A stretch of DNA of 64,000 bases from Kluyvera ascorbata_C. Its GTDB lineage: Bacteria > Pseudomonadota > Gammaproteobacteria > Enterobacterales > Enterobacteriaceae. The notes below the pieces were generated by a model. The model was not told where the DNA came from and searched no databases. It was given only the letters and a program-made list of their open reading frames with translations. The position numbers and the translations under genes were made by a program. The stretch spans positions 868,001 through 932,000 of the forward strand of contig NZ_JBIQOI010000002.1 in the NCBI RefSeq assembly GCF_044197065.1. The letters run 5' to 3'. Positions 16,524-24,672 of this stretch are shown piece after piece. Every line of letters begins with the position of its first letter. Positions within the stretch are counted from its first letter, which is position 1.

Positions 16524-17015
16524 TCATCGCCTCTCTCCCGCGTCCACCTCCCCAATATTTCCTCCCCAATCAGCAGAATACAGCCCACGCCGCACGTCCC
16601 GATGAAACGAGGAATATGGCCATTCTTGTACGGATGCCACCCATCCATGCTTCACCGGATTGAAGTAGCAGTAATCAACGTGCCGCCGGTAGTCCATTTC
16701 GTCGCGTAAGGTGTGCTCCCAGAAGCGAGGCTGCCAGATATTCCGCATTCTCAGCGCTTGGGTGAAATGCCGTTTGAGCGCCCGCCAGCGCTGTGAAAAA
16801 TCCGAATCATCCGGCGGTAGCGTCCAGATGCAGTGCATATGCTCAGGCAGCACCACCCAGGCGTTGATGATGAAGGGTTGTACTCGTTGAACGTCAGTAA
16901 CCGCTTGCCGTAGCGCACCGATGTGCCGGGTAAGCAGGTCGCTACGGCGGTTTCGCAGATTGGTCGTGAAGAACAGAGTACTGCCAGGAATTGTGGATCG
17001 ACGGTAGCGAACCAT
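16524..17015 (-). CDS. REP-associated tyrosine transposase (RAYT)
   Basis: Y1-type HUH nuclease of the domesticated IS200-like RAYT group, 163 residues from the ATG at 17015 (MVRYRRSTIPGSTLFFTTNL). The HUH motif is HMH in VVLPEHMHCIWTLPP. The catalytic tyrosine is in the C-terminal block DYCYFNPVKHGWV, a near-perfect match to the RAYT consensus. The frame could be extended upstream to 17147, but the extension is made from REP sequence and is not conserved. REP pairs lie on both sides, so gene and repeats form a REPtron. It probably moves or maintains REP units rather than itself. Confidence 0.88.
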   Translation of the reverse strand: MVRYRRSTIPGSTLFFTTNLRNRRSDLLTRHIGALRQAVTDVQRVQPFIINAWVVLPEHMHCIWTLPPDDSDFSQRWRALKRHFTQALRMRNIWQPRFWEHTLRDEMDYRRHVDYCYFNPVKHGWVASVQEWPYSSFHRDVRRGLYSADWGGNIGEVDAGERR

Positions 17016-17129
17016 TGTCATTGCTCCTTGCGTAAGACGCTCGCAGCAAGGTAATCCCCAACGCGATATGGCGCATTTCATCAGTTTTGCTTGCGGAAAG
17101 CGGCACGCAAATTTTAACGCCGGGTTTCT

Positions 17130-17207
17130 CCCGGAGTCGGCGTACACGCCTCGTCCGGGCTACGGGGCGGCAGGTTCGTAGCCCGCGCGGGCGCAGCGAC
17201 TCCGGGA
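17130..17207. repeat. REP pair on the upstream side of the RAYT gene
   Basis: CCCGGAGTCGGCGTACACGC...CGGGCTACG (17130-17164) and CGTAGCCCGCGCGGGCGCAG...TCCGGGA (17177-17207) in inverted orientation. They belong to the same sequence family as the downstream pair and the copies at 21.3 and 41.1 kb. Confidence 0.8.
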
Positions 17208-17309
17208 ACCACTCCGACCAGCATGTAATCTTTATGTATAAAAAATGAAGAAACTGTAAAGCAATGTATTTATTTTTAGTTCAATGAGTGATAAAAAGTT
17301 ACGCGATTT

Positions 17310-17334
17310 GATAATGCTTCTCACAATCATTATC
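17310..17334 (+). promoter_or_regulatory. Fur box upstream of fiu
   Basis: A GATAATGC arm (17310-17317) and an AATCATTATC arm (17325-17334) form overlapping hexamer repeats of the GATAAT type. They lie about 105 bp before fiu and fit iron repression through Fur. Confidence 0.75.
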
Positions 17335-17440
17335 AACATCATTTAAAAAAGATAAAGCAACCTGCAGTGGCGAAGGGGGCAAGACGTTCCCTGTTGTCAT
17401 CTTTAATTTCGCGTTTAAAAATTATAAGACACTCATTGAT

Positions 17441-19723
17441 ATGGATAAAAATCGCACTACCCCGTTCAGTAGCTTTGGTTCGCTCACGTTTTTTACCGGA
17501 TTATGCATTGGCCTGACCCCTGCTGCGCAGGCGGAACAAACCAAGGAAAAAGCGCCGGGTGATACGCTAGTCGTCGAAGCACAGGCCCCATCGCTGTATG
17601 CCCCAACGAAATCCGCCGACCCTAAATTCAGCCGCCCGATTGCCGACACCACGCGTACCGTGACGGTGATTTCCGAGCAGGTGCTAAAGGATCAGGGTGC
17701 CACTAACCTGACGGACGCATTAAAAAACGTCCCGGGCGTCGGGGCCTTCTTCGCGGGTGAAAACGGCAGTTCGTCAACCGGCGATACCATCTATATGCGC
17801 GGTGCAGATACGTCGAACAGTATCTACATCGACGGTATTCGTGATATCGGCAGCGTGACGCGTGACACCTTCAATACTGAACAGGTAGAAGTGATTAAGG
17901 GCCCGTCTGGTTCAGACTATGGCCGTAGCGCGCCGACGGGCTCGATCAACATGATCAGCAAGCAGCCGCGCCTGGACTCTGGTATAGATGCTTCAGCAAG
18001 TGTAGGCAGCGCGCGGTATCGCCGCGGCACGCTTGATCTGAACGAAGCAATCGGCGACACCACTGCCGTACGCTTAAACCTGATGGGGGAAAAGACTCAC
18101 GATGCAGGGCGTGATAACGTGAAAAACGAGCGCTATGGCGTGGCGCCGTCCATCGCCTTTGGCCTCGGTACGCAAAACCGCCTGTACCTGAACTATCTGC
18201 ACGTTACGCAGCACAACACGCCGGACGGCGGTGTGCCAACGGTAGGACTCCCGGGCTACTCCGCGCCAAACGCCGCCACATCAGCGCTGAATAGCTCAGG
18301 CAAAGTCGATACGCATAATTTCTACGGCACCAACTCAGACTACGACGACTCTACCACCGACACGGCGACGATGCGTTTCGAGCACGACTTCAACGACACC
18401 ACCACCATCCGCAACACCACCCGCTGGTCGCAGATTAAGCAGGACTATCTGATGACAGCAGTGATGGGGGGAGCAAACAATATTGGTCGTCCAAACCCTA
18501 ATGATGTCGGCACCTGGACCTGGACGCGCAACGTCAACACCAAAGACGTCAGCAACAAGATCCTGACCAACCAAACCAATCTGACCTCGAAGTTCTACAC
18601 CGGCGCTATCGGCCACGATATCAGCACCGGCGTCGAGTTTACCCACGAGCAGCAGACCAACTACGGCGTCTACCCGATAACGGCACCGGTGGTGAATCTG
18701 TATAACCCGAACAGTAACGTCAACATCGGCAGCCTGAAACGTAGCGGCGCGAATGCTAACGGTCAGACCGATACCTTTGGTATTTACGCGTTCGATACGC
18801 TGCAAATTACCCGTGATTTCGAGCTGAACGGCGGCATCCGTCTTGATAGCTATCACACCGAATATGACAGCGCCTCACTATGTGGCGGTACGGGTCGCGG
18901 CGCGATTGCCTGTCCGGCGGGCGTTGCCAAAAACACCCCTATCACCACCGTTGATGCCACCAAATCAGGTAACCTGGTCAACTGGAAAACGGGGGCGCTG
19001 TACCACCTGACGCAGAACGGCAACGTATACGTTAACTACGCCATCTCCCAGCAGCCTCCGGGCGGCAGTAACTTCGCACTGGCCGCTGGCGGAACCGGTA
19101 GCAGCGCCAACCGTACCGATTTCAAACCGCAAAAAGCGAAAACCAGCGAAGCCGGTACCAAATGGGAGCTGCTGGATAAACGCCTGCTGCTGTCTGCTGC
19201 GGTGTTCCGTACCGATATTGAAAACGACGTTGAAGCCAACGACGATGGCACTTACTCGCAGTATGGCACCAAACGTGTAGAAGGCTATGAGCTCTCCGTT
19301 GCCGGGAACATCACCCCTGAATGGCAGGTGATTGGCGGCTTCACGCAGCAGCGCGCCACCATCCAGCAGGGTGCAGAGGTGACACAAGACGGCTCTTCAT
19401 CACTGCCGTATACTCCTGAGCATGCCTTCACCCTGTGGAGCCAGTACCAGGCCACCGATGCGATATCCGTCGGCGCAGGCGCTCGCTACATTGGCAGCAT
19501 GCATCGCGGCAAAGACGGCGCCGTCGGCACGCCAGACTCCACCGACAGCTACTGGGTTGCCGATGCTAAGATTGGTTACCGCGTGAACAGCACGCTCGAC
19601 CTGCAGCTGAACGCCTACAACCTGTTTGATACCAACTATGTTGCCTCGATCAATAAGAGCGGCTATCGCTACCATCCGGGCGAGCCAAGAACCTTTGTGT
19701 TGACGGCTAACGTACACTTCTAA
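17441..19723 (+). CDS. fiu: TonB-dependent catecholate siderophore receptor Fiu
   Basis: 760-residue outer-membrane receptor for iron complexes of monomeric catechols such as dihydroxybenzoate, also an entry route for catechol-bearing beta-lactams in E. coli. The signal peptide ends AAQA, with the TonB box in the following GDTLVVEAQ. The plug domain spans about 60-190 (TDALKNVPGVGAFFAGENG and EVIKGPSGSDYGRSAPTGSINM). A 22-strand barrel follows, ending in ANVHF with the terminal Phe. Length and sequence match E. coli Fiu end to end. A Fur box lies upstream. A terminator separates it from ybiX, which is probably still partly co-transcribed. Confidence 0.96.
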   Translation: MDKNRTTPFSSFGSLTFFTGLCIGLTPAAQAEQTKEKAPGDTLVVEAQAPSLYAPTKSADPKFSRPIADTTRTVTVISEQVLKDQGATNLTDALKNVPGVGAFFAGENGSSSTGDTIYMRGADTSNSIYIDGIRDIGSVTRDTFNTEQVEVIKGPSGSDYGRSAPTGSINMISKQPRLDSGIDASASVGSARYRRGTLDLNEAIGDTTAVRLNLMGEKTHDAGRDNVKNERYGVAPSIAFGLGTQNRLYLNYLHVTQHNTPDGGVPTVGLPGYSAPNAATSALNSSGKVDTHNFYGTNSDYDDSTTDTATMRFEHDFNDTTTIRNTTRWSQIKQDYLMTAVMGGANNIGRPNPNDVGTWTWTRNVNTKDVSNKILTNQTNLTSKFYTGAIGHDISTGVEFTHEQQTNYGVYPITAPVVNLYNPNSNVNIGSLKRSGANANGQTDTFGIYAFDTLQITRDFELNGGIRLDSYHTEYDSASLCGGTGRGAIACPAGVAKNTPITTVDATKSGNLVNWKTGALYHLTQNGNVYVNYAISQQPPGGSNFALAAGGTGSSANRTDFKPQKAKTSEAGTKWELLDKRLLLSAAVFRTDIENDVEANDDGTYSQYGTKRVEGYELSVAGNITPEWQVIGGFTQQRATIQQGAEVTQDGSSSLPYTPEHAFTLWSQYQATDAISVGAGARYIGSMHRGKDGAVGTPDSTDSYWVADAKIGYRVNSTLDLQLNAYNLFDTNYVASINKSGYRYHPGEPRTFVLTANVHF

Positions 19724-19731
19724 GTATCACC

Positions 19732-19755
19732 GTGGGGCGCAAGCCCCACTTTTTT
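19732..19755 (+). terminator. Intrinsic terminator/attenuator between fiu and ybiX
   Basis: GTGGGGC (19732-19738) pairs with GCCCCAC (19743-19749) around GCAA, followed by six T. The ybiX ribosome-binding site AAGGAGA begins at the next base, so any ybiX expression from the fiu promoter needs read-through here. Confidence 0.8.
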
Positions 19756-19769
19756 AAGGAGAGATTCCC

Positions 19770-20447
19770 ATGATGTACCGCATTCCTGGCGTGTTGAGCG
19801 CCGAAGAGGTTCGCCAGCTTGTCGGTGAACTGGAGCAAGCGGAGTGGGTAGACGGCCGGGCAACCGTCGGCGCGCAGGGTGCGCAGGTTAAGCAAAACCA
19901 ACAGGTCGATACCCGCAGTGAACGCTATGCCGGGCTACAGGCACGCGTGCTGGAAGCGGTTAATCGCCACTCGCTGTTCTTCGCCGCCGCACTGCCAAAA
20001 ACCATTTCCAGCCCGCTGTTCAACCGCTATCAGCAGCAAGAAACCTACGGTTTTCACGTCGACGGCGCGGTACGTCAGCACCCACACACCGGCTGGATGC
20101 GCACCGATCTTTCCGCCACATTGTTCTTGTCAGAACCGGATAGCTATGAAGGCGGCGAGCTGACCATTAACGATACCTACGGGCAACATGCGGTGAAGCT
20201 CCCGGCAGGCGATTTGGTCCTCTACCCCTCCAGCAGCCTGCACTGCGTCACGCCCGTCACATCAGGCGTGCGCGTCGCCTCATTTATGTGGATCCAATCC
20301 ATGATTCGTGACGATAAACGCCGCGCCATGCTGTTCGAACTCGACGGCAATATTCAGGCTTTAAAACGTCGCCACGGCGAATCGGAAGAAGCCCTCTCAC
20401 TGCTCAATCTGTATCACAATCTTCTGCGGGAATGGTCAGAAATTTAA
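19770..20447 (+). CDS. ybiX: PKHD-type Fe(II)/2-oxoglutarate hydroxylase YbiX
   Basis: 225-residue member of the PKHD dioxygenase family, orthologous to E. coli YbiX. The iron facial triad is His96, Asp98 (ETYGFHVDGAV) and His158 (SSSLHCVTPV). Arg168 (GVRVASFMW) is placed to bind 2-oxoglutarate. It starts at a double ATG (19770/19773) after a strong AAGGAGA. The substrate is not known. The link with fiu across enterics suggests iron-starvation physiology. Confidence 0.93.
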   Translation: MMYRIPGVLSAEEVRQLVGELEQAEWVDGRATVGAQGAQVKQNQQVDTRSERYAGLQARVLEAVNRHSLFFAAALPKTISSPLFNRYQQQETYGFHVDGAVRQHPHTGWMRTDLSATLFLSEPDSYEGGELTINDTYGQHAVKLPAGDLVLYPSSSLHCVTPVTSGVRVASFMWIQSMIRDDKRRAMLFELDGNIQALKRRHGESEEALSLLNLYHNLLREWSEI

Positions 20448-20902
20448 GCTGAGAATATCTCTCAAATTTTATGATGGAGTTAAGCGAAGCCAGGGTAACA
20501 AAGCGGTAACCGACGACGCCTCCTCCATCAGAATACAAAACCTCAAGAAAAGTTTACGCACTTCGCATCAATAAGAATATAATGCTACAAATAGACGGCA
20601 TTACCAGTTTTGATGACAAATCTATACCTGAACATACAGAGCAATCGATTATCTTTACAAGCACGCTTTTTAGCAAAAAAAGTGGCAAATTGTGCGCTAG
20701 ATCTCTTTACTAACCTGACTTCACCCGCAAACACATTCACACCATGAATATTTTATTAATAATCAATACATTAATAATTGTTCAATTTTTTTGATTGTGG
20801 ACATCAATTCTCTTCGATTTATTCCATCGAATAAAAGCGTGATACTTATCACATCGACGGAAACAACGTCATCCGAACAACATCACCTGCGAGAGATTAA
20901 TG
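20448..20902. promoter_or_regulatory. ybiX-ybiJ intergenic region with a CRP-like dyad
   Basis: A 455-bp AT-rich gap. Near its left end TGATGGAG (20472-20479) and CTCCATCA (20523-20530) are complementary and enclose a GGTAACAAAGCGGTAACC pseudo-repeat, a possible ybiX 3' structure without a T-run. Near ybiJ, CGTGATACTTATCACA (20838-20853) matches TGTGA-N6-TCACA in all but the first base, a good CRP candidate 50 bp before ybiJ. The rest shows no recognised feature. E. coli's mcbA and ybiI are absent. Confidence 0.5.
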
Positions 20903-21163
20903 ATGAAAACGATTAAATATGCTGTTGCTGCTATTGCCCTTTCTACCCTGTCTTTCGGTGCTTTTGCTGCACAACCGGTAACTCAGGAACAAGCGCAAAA
21001 AATGAATGAAATCGGTGCGGTATCTGTACAGGGTGCAAACACCCTGGATGGCCTGGAAGCGAAACTGGCGCAGAAAGCTGCTGATGCAGGCGCTACCGGC
21101 TACAGCATCACCTCTGCTAACACCAACAACAAAGTTAGCGGCACCGCGGTTATCTACAAATAA
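20903..21163 (+). CDS. ybiJ: Small periplasmic DUF1471 (YhcN/BhsA-family) protein YbiJ
   Basis: 86-residue secreted protein with a signal peptide (MKTIKYAVAAIALSTLSFGA, cleavage after FAA) and a single DUF1471 domain. It shows the family's ending, GATGYSITSANTNNKVSGTA followed by VIYK. These small proteins respond to stress and influence biofilm or surface properties in E. coli. YbiJ itself has no firm function. The start is the second ATG of an ATGATG pair. It has its own terminator. Confidence 0.9.
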   Translation: MKTIKYAVAAIALSTLSFGAFAAQPVTQEQAQKMNEIGAVSVQGANTLDGLEAKLAQKAADAGATGYSITSANTNNKVSGTAVIYK

Positions 21164-21241
21164 CCAACCTCAGTACTACCCCGTGAGTTTGACCTCTCGC
21201 GGGTGCTCCAACCCTCATTGAACTTGTTGATACCCTTGCTT

Positions 21242-21269
21242 GCCCGGCCGCCACGCCGGGCTTTTTTTT
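21242..21269 (+). terminator. Terminator of ybiJ
   Basis: GCCCGGC and GCCGGGC arms around GCCAC, followed by eight T (21262-21269). Confidence 0.85.
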
Positions 21270-21294
21270 GCGTGGAATTTGGGGGATGGTGCTT

Positions 21295-21366
21295 TCCCGG
21301 GGTCGGCGTAAACGCCTCGCCCGGGCTACGGGTAATGTAGCTCGGGCGAACGCAGTGACCCCGGGA
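21295..21366. repeat. REP pair of the RAYT-cognate family
   Basis: CCCGGGGTCGGCGTAAACGC...CGGGCTACGG, then GTAGCTCGGGCGAACGCAGT...CCCCGGGA in inverted order. It is almost the same as the pair at 16444-16517 near the transposase gene. Confidence 0.8.
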
Positions 21367-21378
21367 AAGCACTACGGT

Positions 21379-22347
21379 TCAATACGACTGCGCCACGCGC
21401 GCCAGCCCTTCTTCAATACTCTGCACTTCACCCGTCGCCAGCAGGCAGCACGCGAGCTGAATTTTCAGCGAATGCGGCACCGGCTCAACGCCCGCCACGC
21501 AACGCTCAATCCAGCGGGCGGTCACTTCCGGGTCTTTGCTCGACGGCAGCACCACTTCCGCTTCAGACTGCTCGCTTTGGCGCGCATTGACCACTCGCGC
21601 GCCCTCGCTATCAATCAACGTTATTTGCGGGCAACGCTGCGGGTTGGCATACACTTCGCCTTCGGTGCCGTGCATTAACAGCCCCCGCCCGCCAATATCC
21701 GCAAAGAACTTCGCTACTTTGACCACATATTCCGGATGCGACACGCTGGACAGACGCAGCGCGGCGTTCTCTTCAAAGGGGGTGGCTAGTTTCGCCAGCG
21801 TATGAGCACTGTTGCGCACGCCTAGCTGCCAGCGGAAGTTAAGCTGGCGCTCTAGCGGCGGACAAAGCGCGCTAACAGGAATATAGACAGGCTGATGACC
21901 TTCAAGCTTAGCCTGCGCCTGACCCGCATGGCGAGTCGCCTCTACGCCCATCAGTTCAAAAATCGTTTCGGTAATCACGCGGGTTGGGTCTTCGCTGACG
22001 CCGTGCACCACCACCGGGAAGCCCAGTTTGTGCAGTAGCATCGCCAGCAACGGCGTCAGGTTTGCCTGCTTACGCGCGCCGTTATAGCTCGGAATGACGA
22101 TAGGCATAGGCTTGCCGGCCGGCGGCGTTAAGCGCAGCGTCTTTTGCTGCATCGCCTCGTAGAAGCCGAGCATCTCCGACTCCCCTTCGCCTTTGATACG
22201 CATGGAGAGCAAAATCGCACCCATTTCCAGTTCCGGCACCTCACCGTCCAGCATGTGGCTATACAGACTGCGCGCTGTGCCCTGGTCCAGGTCACGGGCG
22301 TGATTTTTACCGCGCCCGATTTCTTTGATGATTTTGCGATAATCCAT
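21379..22347 (-). CDS. ybiB: YbiB/TrpD2 family nucleic acid-binding protein
   Basis: 322-residue protein with the glycosyltransferase-3 (anthranilate phosphoribosyltransferase-like) fold. In E. coli it binds single-stranded DNA and RNA instead of acting in tryptophan synthesis. The N-terminal helical domain (IIKEIGRGKNHARDLDQGTA) and the MPIVIPSYNGARKQANLTPL motif are typical. HGTEGEVYANPQRCPQ is the counterpart of the TrpD glycine-rich loop. The start at 22347 (MDYRK) matches E. coli and follows GGAGCAGCAC; an in-frame ATG ten codons earlier lies in the spacer to dinG. In E. coli it is SOS-linked through the upstream dinG promoter; co-transcription with dinG is plausible here too. Confidence 0.93.
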   Translation of the reverse strand: MDYRKIIKEIGRGKNHARDLDQGTARSLYSHMLDGEVPELEMGAILLSMRIKGEGESEMLGFYEAMQQKTLRLTPPAGKPMPIVIPSYNGARKQANLTPLLAMLLHKLGFPVVVHGVSEDPTRVITETIFELMGVEATRHAGQAQAKLEGHQPVYIPVSALCPPLERQLNFRWQLGVRNSAHTLAKLATPFEENAALRLSSVSHPEYVVKVAKFFADIGGRGLLMHGTEGEVYANPQRCPQITLIDSEGARVVNARQSEQSEAEVVLPSSKDPEVTARWIERCVAGVEPVPHSLKIQLACCLLATGEVQSIEEGLARVAQSY

Positions 22348-22382
22348 GTGCTGCTCCTTTTGCTCGTCGTGGTGCACAGCGG

Positions 22383-22416
22383 CCGCCTGATGGCGCTACG
22401 CTCATCAGGCCTACAC
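22383..22416. repeat. REP unit between dinG and ybiB
   Basis: GCCTGATGGCGCTACGCTC followed by ATCAGGCCTACACG: a single hairpin REP in the dinG-ybiB spacer. Confidence 0.75.
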
Positions 22417-22422
22417 GCCGGG

Positions 22423-24576
22423 TTAGCGTTTTTTACGGCGTGGCGATTTGGGTTTCGCCGTGGGGGCTTTCAGCTTCACTTCCGGTACTTCCGGTCGTTC
22501 AATCGGGAAAACCGGTAACGCATTCAGTAAACGCTTACCGTAGTTTTTGGTCAACAACCGCTTATCGTAGATAACCACTTCGCCCCAGCAGCTATGGCTA
22601 CGAATAAGGCGACCAACCTGCTGAATCAGGTTAAACGAGGCGCTAGGCAGGCTCTGCACTTCAAAAGGATAGCGGTTGAGGCTTTTCAGCCACTCCCCTT
22701 CGGTAATCACCACCGGGCTGTCGATCGGCGGGAAGGCAATTTTGTGGATATGCACCTGGGTGAGCAGGTCACCTTTCAGATCCAGACCCTCAGCAAAAGA
22801 TTGCAGGCCAACCAGCACGCTGCGCTCACCGTTTTCCACCCGCTTACGATGCAGCTCCACCAGCCGGTAACGCGGCTGATCGCCCTGCACTAACAGCATC
22901 AGCCGCAGGTCGGTGACGTACTCGAGGAAACGCTGCATCGCGCGCCCGCTGGCAAACAGCACCAGCATACCGTGATGCTTTTTGCTCTCAACCTGCTCGC
23001 GGAAATAGGCCGCCATCTCGGCAATATGCTGCTCTTCATTGTCGATAAGCGGTTCATACTGCATCTGCGGAATAACGATTTTACCCTGTTCGACGTGGTT
23101 GAACGGCGAATCCAGCGCGACGAAGCGATCCCCCGCTTTCTCTTTCAGGCCGCTCATCTCCTGCAGGCGGGAGAAGCTGTTCAGTGAACGCAGGGTTGCA
23201 GAGGTAACGACAATATGCGGCACGCTCCGCCACAGCAGGCGTTCAAGCTGATCGCTCACGCGAATACCGACGCAGTGGAACCAGACGTGCATCTGCCCAT
23301 CGCGCATATCACGCGTCGCCCACTTGGTGACCGGCGCGCCCGACGCCTGAGCAAGCGAAGCCAGCCGCCACAGTTTGCTCTGGGACTCAAACATGCCCAG
23401 CGCGCGGTTCATCTGCAAAATCACGCGGTGCAGCCGCACGATATCGTGGCTGCCGGTTTTTTCACTCAGATCGTTTAAGAAAAGTTCTGAGAGCCCGCGC
23501 AGCATCTCGGTGAGCTTGGCCAGACGCTGGCAAATCTCCATCACCTCGTCGGGCAATTCGCCCATCGGGAAGCGGTGCTCAGCCTCCTGGGTGACGGGAA
23601 GATAGAGATTCAGAATATTATTGAGTGAAGCAATCAGCTCGTACAGCTCTTCGCAGTGGCCGTTCAGCCGCTCCGGCAATGCCAGCGGCGGCGTGGTTTT
23701 CGGACGGAACTGTTCCATGCAGGTTGCCACCAGCTTGCTGAAAAGATCGAGCTGCAACCGATACCACGGCGCGGTAATTTCCGCGCTCATCTCCAGCGCG
23801 TCTCGGGCAACGTCAGGCAAGTGGTGGCCTTCATCCAGCACCAGCAGCAGGTTTTTCGGCTCCGGCAGCACCGCTTCGCTCTCCATGGCGGCCATCACCA
23901 GCGCGTGGTTGGCGACGACCACTTCCGCCTCCTGAATTTCGCGACGAGCGACGAAGAACGGGCATTCGCGATAGTAATGACAGTTGCGGTTCAGGCAGCT
24001 GGCTTTGTCGGTGCTCAGGCGACGCCACAGATCGTCGTCAATAGCGATATCGGTATGATCGCGCAGGCCATCCCATTTATAGCCGTCAAGGTCGCCCTTA
24101 AGCTTTGCGCAGCGCTTCTGCTCTTCCTGATTGTTTGGCGTGAGTTCATCGTCGAGGAACGCCAGCAGGTCCTGCTGGTTCGGCTCGGTGCTGGCCAGCG
24201 CCGCCAGATTACGCGGGCAGACGTAGCGCCCACGGCCAAAGGCAGCGGTAAAGCGCAGGTCGGGAATGATTTTGCGCAGCAGCGGCAGGTCTTTACTGTA
24301 GATCTGATCCTGCAAGGCGACGTTGGCGGTACTGACCACCAGCGTTTTTTGTTCTTCGCGAGCAATGGCTATGCCGGGGATCAGATACGAGAGCGTTTTC
24401 CCAACGCCGGTCGGCGCTTCAATGGCCAAGTGTCGCCCCTCTTCCCCGGTCAGCGTTTTGGCGACGTCCGCAATCATCTGCCGCTGCGGCGCGCGGGGGA
24501 TAAAGTCGGGGATCTGTTCCTGGAGCGCCTTGTACCAGGCGGCGATTTGCGCTTTTAGCGCAGCGGTCAAAGCCAT
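22423..24576 (-). CDS. dinG: ATP-dependent DNA helicase DinG (XPD-like, 4Fe-4S)
   Basis: 717-residue SF2 helicase, 5'-3', that unwinds D-loops, R-loops and RNA-DNA hybrids during DNA damage. Walker A is EAPTGVGKT (53-61). The iron-sulphur cluster cysteines are Cys120 (RYVC) and the CLNRNCHYYREC set near 193-205. The DEAD-like box is VLDEGHHL. C-terminal motifs include VLFASGRAM and NLIQQVGRLIRS. The tail is basic (KAPTAKPKSPRRKKR). A LexA-like site overlaps the promoter 15 bp before the start. Confidence 0.96.
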   Translation of the reverse strand: MALTAALKAQIAAWYKALQEQIPDFIPRAPQRQMIADVAKTLTGEEGRHLAIEAPTGVGKTLSYLIPGIAIAREEQKTLVVSTANVALQDQIYSKDLPLLRKIIPDLRFTAAFGRGRYVCPRNLAALASTEPNQQDLLAFLDDELTPNNQEEQKRCAKLKGDLDGYKWDGLRDHTDIAIDDDLWRRLSTDKASCLNRNCHYYRECPFFVARREIQEAEVVVANHALVMAAMESEAVLPEPKNLLLVLDEGHHLPDVARDALEMSAEITAPWYRLQLDLFSKLVATCMEQFRPKTTPPLALPERLNGHCEELYELIASLNNILNLYLPVTQEAEHRFPMGELPDEVMEICQRLAKLTEMLRGLSELFLNDLSEKTGSHDIVRLHRVILQMNRALGMFESQSKLWRLASLAQASGAPVTKWATRDMRDGQMHVWFHCVGIRVSDQLERLLWRSVPHIVVTSATLRSLNSFSRLQEMSGLKEKAGDRFVALDSPFNHVEQGKIVIPQMQYEPLIDNEEQHIAEMAAYFREQVESKKHHGMLVLFASGRAMQRFLEYVTDLRLMLLVQGDQPRYRLVELHRKRVENGERSVLVGLQSFAEGLDLKGDLLTQVHIHKIAFPPIDSPVVITEGEWLKSLNRYPFEVQSLPSASFNLIQQVGRLIRSHSCWGEVVIYDKRLLTKNYGKRLLNALPVFPIERPEVPEVKLKAPTAKPKSPRRKKR

Positions 24577-24590
24577 GAGAAAACCTGAGA

Positions 24591-24610
24591 TACTGTATAA
24601 ACAGCCACTA
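24591..24610 (-). promoter_or_regulatory. LexA box of dinG
   Basis: Read on the minus strand, TAGTGGCTGTTTATACAGTA. The right half TATACAGTA is consensus and the left half is degenerate, as at the E. coli dinG operator. Confidence 0.7.
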
Positions 24611-24636
24611 TTGTGGCATTTTCTGTACGCCGCCGC

Positions 24637-24666
24637 AAAAAAGAAAGCCCGGCTTTCGGCCGGGCT
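24637..24666 (-). terminator. Terminator of rhlE
   Basis: On the minus strand AGCCCGGC and GCCGGGCT flank a short loop, followed by TTTCTTTTTT. Confidence 0.8.
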
Positions 24667-24672
24667 CGCAAT

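Noticed and set aside
17016..17147. Upstream extension of the RAYT gene by 44 codons
   Set aside because: The added residues are encoded by the flanking REP unit and do not fit the family. The start at 17015 matches RAYT N-termini.
20582..20713. 43-codon frame in the ybiX-ybiJ gap (MLQIDGITSFDDKS...)
   Set aside because: No ribosome-binding site, no hydrophobic or family features, AT-rich chance frame likely.
23656..24558. 300-codon frame on the + strand
   Set aside because: Antisense to dinG with no recognisable domain or start signals.
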